From Rutidosis leptorrhynchoides (Eukaryota; Streptophyta; Magnoliopsida; Asterales; Asteraceae), in assembly GCF_046630445.1 (NCBI RefSeq), contig NC_092341.1, forward strand, positions 8,307,501 through 8,371,500: a DNA stretch of 64,000 bases, in the 5' to 3' direction. Position numbers and translations under genes: made by a program. Under the pieces are notes generated by a model that did no database searches, was not told the DNA's origin, and was given only the letters and a program-made list of their open reading frames with translations. Numbering within the stretch: position 1 is the stretch's first letter; each line of letters starts with the position of its first letter. Below are positions 57,446-64,000 of this stretch, piece by piece.

Positions 57446-58428
57446 TGTGAAGACCCGTCCTAATCCATTCGGACGAAGTCCATATCGATTATAAACGATT
57501 CACAACAGTTGATTACATCGCGAGGTACTTGACCTCTATATGATACATTTTACAAACATTGCATTCGTTTTTGAAAAGACAATCTTTCATTACATCGAAA
57601 GTTGATAACATGCATATCATTTCATAATATATCTTACTATAGTTGACTTAATAATAATCTTGATGAACTCAATGACTCGAATGCAACGTCTTTTGAAATA
57701 TGTCATGAATGACTCCAAGTAATATCTCTAAGATGAGCAAATGCACAGCGGAAGATTTCTTTCGTACCTGATAATAAACATGCTTTCAAGTGTCAACCAA
57801 AAGGTTGGTGAGTTCATTAGTTTATCATAAATAATTATTTCATAATCTTAATAGACCACAAGATTTCATATTTCCATTTCTCATAAACATACGTCCCATA
57901 CATAGAGACAAAAATATCATTCATATGGATTGAACACCTGGTAACCGACATTCACAATATGCATATAAGAATATCCCCATCATTCCGGGATCCTCCTTCG
58001 GACATGATATAAATTTCGAAGTACTAAAGCATCCGGTACTTTGGATGGGGCTTGTTGGGCCCGATAGATCTATCTTTAGGATTTGCGTCAATTAGGGTGT
58101 CTGTTCCCTAATTCTTAGATTACCAGACTTAATAAAAAGGGGCATATTCGATTTCGATAATTTAACCATATAATGTAGTTTCGATTACTTGTGTCTATTT
58201 CGTAAAACATTTATAAAACAGCGTATGTATTCTTAGTCCCAAAAATATATATTGCAAAAGCATTCAAAAAGGGAGCAAATGAAACTCACGCATATAATTA
58301 TTGTAAAACAGTTAATAAAACATTTGCATGTATTCTCAGCCCCAAAAATGTAAAGAGTAAAAGGGGATCAAATGAAACTCACCTAATGTATTTTGTAGTA
58401 AAAATACATATGACGATATTAAACAATG
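57446..58428 (-). repeat. 5' LTR of element C, inner part
   Basis: Matches 17607-18595 with about 18 visible differences in 985 bp. Cut at 58428 by element D, whose presumed target duplication is CAATG (58424-58428). The remainder lies beyond the window. Confidence 0.85.
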
Positions 58429-60789
58429 TGTAGCGACCCGACCAAATCATGTTTGATGGCGCCGTATACTTAGGTCCCGTTACGTGGTCATAAGTCTTTA
58501 AAACAACGTTTGACCAAAAGATATGTCGCATTCATTTCAAATGTAAAGATTGTTCAAAGTTTACAAGAATAGTTCCACCACAAGTTACGTTACAAAGTTA
58601 TAAGTACAAATGAAACTTATGCGACACAATTTAAAAGTAGCCAAAAGACGCTCCATGTATGCATATATACTCGACATCCAAGCAAGTATCAAAAGAAATG
58701 AGCGGAAGCATGTATCACACAAATGTTCAAGGACCTGAGAAAAACATAGAAATCTGTCAACGAAAACGTTGGTGAAATCATAGGTTTGAGTAAGTAAGTA
58801 CAAGTGAACCACAAGATTTACAACAATGAGATAATAGTAATACATTCCAAAAGTTTGTTTCACGAGCACCCAATTATCAATGCTTAACATTCCTTCCATA
58901 GAACCCCATCACAATAGTGTTAGAACATACACTGTTTCTCGAAAATACAGTTCATTCGTAAACGGTAGCGAACCGTTTGAATGAGGGTTTGTCAAACCCA
59001 TATGGCCATATAACATAAGTTCTCGCTTACACCCAGCAAGTGTAACTAATGATAATCGAATTGAGGATTTTTGTTCTAAACTCGTATGTAGAATGTTTGT
59101 TTTCCTGTACTTGTGTTCACTTAGTTAAAAAGGAACGTTTATGTTTTCTCATCCCAAATGTAAGTTTCAAAAGAGTAAAAGTGGGACTATGATCTCACCT
59201 TGAGTGCACGAGTAGTAAAGTACTTCAATAAGTAAACGTGTGCAAAGAACAATGCTAGTCTTGACCTAAACAATAGGTTGTATCAATAATGGTAAACACG
59301 ATAGGTCAAAGATGTTCAATTAGTCCTATGGCTCGTTAAGACTCGATCATAATAGCATGTGAATCAAATTGTCATGTTTCATGCAAGGTACAAGTATAAA
59401 AGCATGTTAGAACGATTGCACAAACATTTGGTTAAGTTTGATTAAAAGTCAACTTAGGTCGGGTCAAAGTCAATAAAAAGTCAACACGTTCGGGTCGGGT
59501 CCCGAACTATTTTTCTGAGGTTTTTAATCATATATGAGCATGTTAGAACAAGTTTCATGTGAATCGAAGGTCTATAGCATAGCAAACATTTTTCGTAAAA
59601 TGACCAACGAAGACAGAAGCCTGCCAGTGCATCTGGACGGCGTCCAGATTTTCTGGACGGCGTCCAGATTTGAAGGCTGGGACGGCGTCCAAAGATCTGG
59701 ACGGCGTCCAGCTTTGAAATCTGGGATGGCGTCCAAGGATCTGGACGGCGTCCAGGTTGGTATTCAAGTCTGATGCAGAAACTCCTAAGTGCACGAACCA
59801 AAAACCAAACTAACACATTTTATGATCCGCAAACAACCAAAACATGTATCTTATATCATCGGGAAGGTATTTTGACGAGGAAAACATCTAAACACATTTC
59901 ATCAATCACATTTACCTTTACAACAACCAAAATCACATTGAATGCTCAATCATTTAAGGCATTCAAGTTCATAAATGCAAATCAATGATTCGGCAACCAA
60001 TTTACATGAATGATATGCCGTCTCGAAGGTAATCAAGCATACAATACAACCTAATACTTACTAATAACATTTCATGTCATTTCAAGCATCAAAAGTCCAT
60101 TTCAAGTTCATCAAACCCTAACCCAATTTCACCAAAATCACTAATCAAGTTCATGAAGTTTTCTAAAGCAACCTACACATCAAATTGAAACTAGTGCTAC
60201 TAGGAACACATTTAATACTTGCACTTTATCATAACAACAACATTAAATCAACCAAAACTCAAAATCAAACACACGCTATTTATGTTCATGCTAGTTACAC
60301 TAAAACAACGAGATCGAGCATATAAATCATATATTCATGTTAGACTTGAGCCATAGACACTAACTAACAACTTTATAAGTTAAAAACATCAAGAACACAA
60401 AATCTAGTGACTTTAGAAAGTTACCCAAATGCAATGAAATTGGTATGGAATCGAAGAGGAAGTTGTAAGGATTCCAAAAATGTAATTTGTTTTGCAAAAC
60501 ACCCGCTAGCTCGGATTTGGATGATGATTCTTGTTGGTGTTCTTTGAGAGAAAAAGGAAGTAGTAAAAGATGGAGATGTTGAAATGAGAGGAGGAGGTTG
60601 AAGGTTTGACTAGTTGACCTAGTCAAATCTTTGGCCTCTTGGTAAGTTTAGTCCCTCTAATTTGAATCGGGTGCGTGAATTACCTAAACGAGATAATTTA
60701 AAACGCGTATTAACGAAAGATGTTATAAATATATAACGGACTTTAAAATGAATAAACGGAAAGTAAACGGAAAAAGGCGGGATGTTACA
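58429..60789 (-). repeat. 3' LTR of element D (2361 bp)
   Basis: TG/CA ends, adjoining polypurine tract on the coding strand. The interior has the palindrome array 59633-59755. No gene is supported; frames at 59481-59816 on both strands are made by that array. Confidence 0.88.
59633..59755. repeat. Six CTGGACGGCGTCCAG palindromes in the LTR of D
   Basis: Perfect 7-bp stems around one central G at 59633, 59653, 59697 and 59741. Two variants have GGACGGCGTCC (59680-59690) and GGATGGCGTCC (59724-59734). From 59653 the array has a 44-bp period made of alternating palindromes with a TTTGAA-containing linker. Confidence 0.92.
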
Positions 60790-60831
60790 TTACCTACTCC
60801 TTAAAAGAAATTTCGTCCCGAAATTTAAGTA
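60790..60831 (-). promoter_or_regulatory. Polypurine-tract region of element D
   Basis: Minus-strand AAATTTCGGGACGAAATTTC, then AAGGAGTAGGTAA directly before the LTR, matching the arrangement in element A. Confidence 0.7.
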
Positions 60832-60863
60832 GGCGTAGTAGTCGTTGTTTCTTCTTCGAGATC

Positions 60864-63800
60864 TTACGTTTCCGAATTCACGAATAAATGAGGGTATTTC
60901 TTTTGCATTTGATCCTGTCTTTCCCAAGTAAACTCGGGTCCCCTTTTGGCGTTCCAACGGACCTTGACAATCGGGATTCGGCTTTGTTTTAACGTTTTGA
61001 CGGAGGTGTCCACAATTTCAACCGGTTCCTCCACAAAATGAAGTTTGTCATCGATAGTAAGCTCCTCGAGAGAGATGACGAGTTCGGGTTCAGCTAAACA
61101 CTTTTTCAAGTTAGATACATGGAAAGTAGGATGAACAGAACTCAGTTGAGGCGGAAGATCTAAACAATAAGCAACGGTTCCAACACGCTCCCAGATTTCG
61201 AAAGGACCAACACACCGCGGATTTAGCTTCCCGCGTTTCCCAAAACAGATTACACCCTTCCAAGGTGCGACTTTTAACATGACGCGGTCACCGACTTGAA
61301 ATTCAAGGTCGTTGCGTCTTTTGTCGGTATAGCACTTTTGACGACTCCGGGCCGTCCGAAGCCTATCTCGGATTTGAACGATCTTCTCGGTGGTTTCGTG
61401 AATGAGTTCAGGTCCGGTGATTTGTACGTCGCCTACTTCGGCCCAACAAAGAGGTGAACGACATTTTCGGCCATATAGCGCTTCAAAAGGTGCGACTTTA
61501 ATACTCGCGTGATAACTATTGTTGTAAGAGAACTCGGCGAGAGGTAAGTGCTTGTCCCAAGCTTTTCCGAAATCAACCATGCAAGCTCGTAACATGTCCT
61601 CTAAGGTTTGAATTGTACGTTCGCTTTGTCCATCGGTTTGAGGATGATATGCGGTGCTCATGTCTAAACGCGTTCCCAACGCTTCTTGCAATGTACGCCA
61701 AAATCTAGAAACGAAACGGCCATCTCGGTCGGAGATAATCGATAAAGCTACACCGTGTCAGGCTACGATCTCCTTAATGTAAAGTTGTGCAAGTTTCTCC
61801 ATTTTGTCCGTTTCTTTCATGGCAAGGAAGTGTGCGGATTTGGTGAGGCGGTCAACAATAACCCAAATGGTATCATAACCGCTCGTCATTTTTGGTATCT
61901 TGGTGATAAAATCCATCGTTATCCTTTCCCACTTCCATTGCGGGATCTCGGGTTGTTGAAGTAGTCCGGACAGTCTTTGGTGTTCGGCTTTGACTTTGAA
62001 ACATGTCAAACACTTGGAAACATAAGTAGCTACGTCCCTTTTGATGTTCGGCCACCAATATAGTTGTTTAAGGTCGTGGTACATCTTATTGGCACCGGGG
62101 TGAATTGAGTATCGTGACTTATGGGCTTCATCTAAAATAAGGCTTCGTAGGTCCCCATAACTAGGCACCCAAATCCTTCCGGCGTAATATCGGAGTCCGG
62201 TCTCCCTAATTTCGAATCGAGAGACTAGAATGTTCAAGAGCTCGTGTGAAAGGTTTTCATCCTTGAGAGCCTCATCTTGGGCTACCCGAATTTGGCTATT
62301 AAGGTTTGTGTGGATGGTGATGTTTAAGGCTCGGACACGAAGAGGCACCGCTCTTTCTTTTCGACTTAAGGCATCGGCTACTACATTTGCCTTCCTGGGA
62401 TGGTAACGAAGCTCGCAATCGTAATCGTTTAAGGTTTCAATCCACCTTCGTTGTCTCATGTTTAGTTGCTTTTGATCGAAGATGTGTTGAAGGCTTTTGT
62501 GATCGGTGAAGATAGTACTCTTGGTTCCATAAAGATAGTGTCTCCACATTTTAAGTGCAAAGACAACGGCTCCGAGTTCAAGATCATGAGTCGTGTAATT
62601 CCGTTCATGAATTTTTAGTTGTCGAGAGGCATAAGCAATGACTTTCTTCCGTTGCATCAATACACACCCAAAACCATGTTTCGAGGCATCGCAATATACA
62701 ACAAAATCATCATTGCCTTCGGGAAGTGACAAGATAGGAGCGGTGGTTAGCTTTGTTTTTAAGATTTGAAATGCGGATTCTTGTTCGGTCGCCCAAATGA
62801 ATTTCTTTCCCTTGTGAGTTAATGCGGTTAGAGGACGTGCAACCAAAGAGAAGTTTTCGATGAATCTACGATAGTACCCGGCGAGACCCAAGAATTGACG
62901 AATGTGAGTAGGAGTAGTAGGAGTCTCCCATTTACTAATGGCTTCAATTTTCGTGGGATCGACTTTAATACCTTGATCACTTACAACATGACCAAGAAAT
63001 TGAACTTCCTTTAACCAAAATTCACACTTGGAGAATTTGGCATAAAGTCGTTCTTGTGTCAAGAGTTCAAGCACAAGTCGGAGATGTTGTTCGTGCTCTT
63101 CTTCATTTTTAGAATAGATCAATATGTCATCGATGAACACAATAACGAATTTATCGAGATACGGTTTGCACACGCGGTTCATAAAATCCATGAACACCGC
63201 CGGTGCGTTAGTGAGACCAAATGGCATGACAAGGAATTCATAACTACCATAACGAGTTCGGAAAGCGGTTTTGGAGACATCTTCCCCCTTAACCCTTAAT
63301 TGATGATAACCCGAGCGGAGATCGATTTTCGAATATACACAAGACCCTTGTAGTTGATCAAAGAGGTCATCGATGCGAGGAAGAGGATATCGGTTCTTAA
63401 CCGTCAATTTATTTAGTTCACGATAATCAATGCACATTCGTAGGGATCCGTCTTTCTTTTTAACAAACAAAATCGGAGCGCCCCATGGTGAATGGCTAGG
63501 TTGGATAAAACCACGGTCAAGTAGTTCTTGGATTTAACTTTGCAATTCTTGCATTTTGGATGGAGCAAGTCTATACGGTGCACGTGCTACGGGTGCGGCT
63601 CCCGGAATAAGATCGATTTGGAATTCTACCGGTCGATGAGGCGGAAGACCCGGCAATTCGTCGGGAAATACATCGGAAAAGTCACTAACAATTGGCACAT
63701 CATCGATATGCTTCTCATCAGACTCGACTTTCTTAACGTGGGCAAGGATCGCAAAACAACCCTTACGGAGTAGTTTTCTAACTTTAAGGCACGAAACGAG

Positions 63801-64000
63801 GTTGAGTCTGGTGCAACTCTTATCGCCATAAACAATCAAAGGTTCACCATTCTCGATAGGAATTCGGATTGCGTTAAGATCACAAAGGATGTGAGATTTC
63901 GTTTTGGCTAGCCAATTCATACCGATTATTACATCGAAGCTACCTAGTTTCATGGGTATCAAGTCGATTTCAAACTCATTACCCAAAATGTTTAACGTAC
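60864..64000 (-). pseudogene. Pol of element D, two nonsense codons, 5' end outside window
   Basis: One reading frame from the right edge (protease C-terminus, DVIIGMNWLAKTKS) to the stop at 60864, broken by TAA at 63534-63536 and TGA at 61758-61760. Motifs in order: [12 protein letters not shown] and [10 protein letters not shown], RNase [14 protein letters not shown] and TDHKSLQ, tether [10 protein letters not shown], integrase HHCC ([17 protein letters not shown]...CLTCFKVK), core residues [14 protein letters not shown] and QSERTIQT, and a chromodomain-like end [20 protein letters not shown]. Both stops can be explained by single C-to-T changes (CAA to TAA, CGA to TGA), judged against A and A' at the same positions. 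Apart from these the frame is conserved, so D is a recently inactivated Tekay element. Confidence 0.92.

Larger units (their letters stand above)
58429..64000 (-). mobile_element. Element D: Tekay/Del chromovirus, 3' part
   Basis: 3' LTR 58429-60789 (TGTAACATCCC at 60789, ending GGTCGGGTCGCTACA), polypurine region TTAAGGAGTAGGTAA just before it, then pol running off the right edge. It is inserted into the 5' LTR of element C. The polyprotein is related to that of element A but clearly diverged, and the LTRs share no obvious sequence beyond the ends. Confidence 0.9.

Noticed and set aside
59481-59816. Frames on both strands with repeated WTPSR/GRRP units in the LTR of D
   Set aside because: Created by the palindrome array; open on both strands because the DNA is symmetric.

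Overview
This is plant nuclear DNA, AT-rich and dominated by transposable elements. One low-copy gene with four plant-style spliced exons, plant initiator-Met and Asp primer-binding sites, Tekay-type and Athila-type Ty3/gypsy elements, a Sirevirus-type copia element, an Au-like SINE and a CACTA transposon all point to a eudicot. The family is inferred only; Asteraceae would fit.

Left third (1-15700). Bases 1-5540 are one end of a CACTA transposon, closed at 5540 by the inverted CACTACAAGAA terminus. It carries a decayed transposase-like exon, (TA)n arrays, an Au-like SINE with a 14-bp target duplication, a TIR element with telomere-like repeats, and a 26-bp minisatellite. The only confident host gene follows on the minus strand at 6436-8520: a complete four-exon HAD phosphatase of the phosphoethanolamine/phosphocholine phosphatase family. 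It has a SINE in its third intron, a TATA box, and a PHR1-type phosphate-starvation site upstream. Bases 8860-15700 are mostly non-coding, with a precisely delimited non-autonomous hAT element (11864-12691).

Right two thirds (15701-64000) form a nest of LTR retrotransposons. Element E (Sirevirus-like copia, minus) is represented by its 3' LTR and C-terminal coding region. It is interrupted at 17606 by element C (Tekay-like, minus, apparently non-autonomous), whose LTRs lie at 17607-~20892 and from 57446 rightward. Element A (autonomous-type Tekay/Del chromovirus, plus) lies inside C as a tandem: a 5'-truncated internal copy (A', 20893-25879), a shared 2931-bp LTR, a second internal copy, then a 3' LTR. 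That 3' LTR is split by element B, a 16,876-bp Athila-type element (minus) with identical-length 1988-bp LTRs and target duplication AGTTC. Element D (Tekay, minus) is inserted in the right LTR of C and runs off the window. LTR divergence by eye (C about 2%, A and B about 0.3%) agrees with the nesting order.

The most interesting signals are these. (1) Three pairs of GC-rich palindromes in B, always exactly 31 bp apart, one with a compensatory stem change; a second palindrome array lies in the LTR of D. (2) In B, a 138-aa zinc-knuckle ORF sits in an apparent exon bounded by good splice sites and is followed by an env-position exon without its own ATG. (3) In A, a small acidic ORF (ORF0) precedes gag inside what looks like a removable intron; its donor is conserved in the divergent element C. 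In A, A', D and E the coding frames are broken by single lesions, and the nonsense changes that can be polarised are C-to-T.
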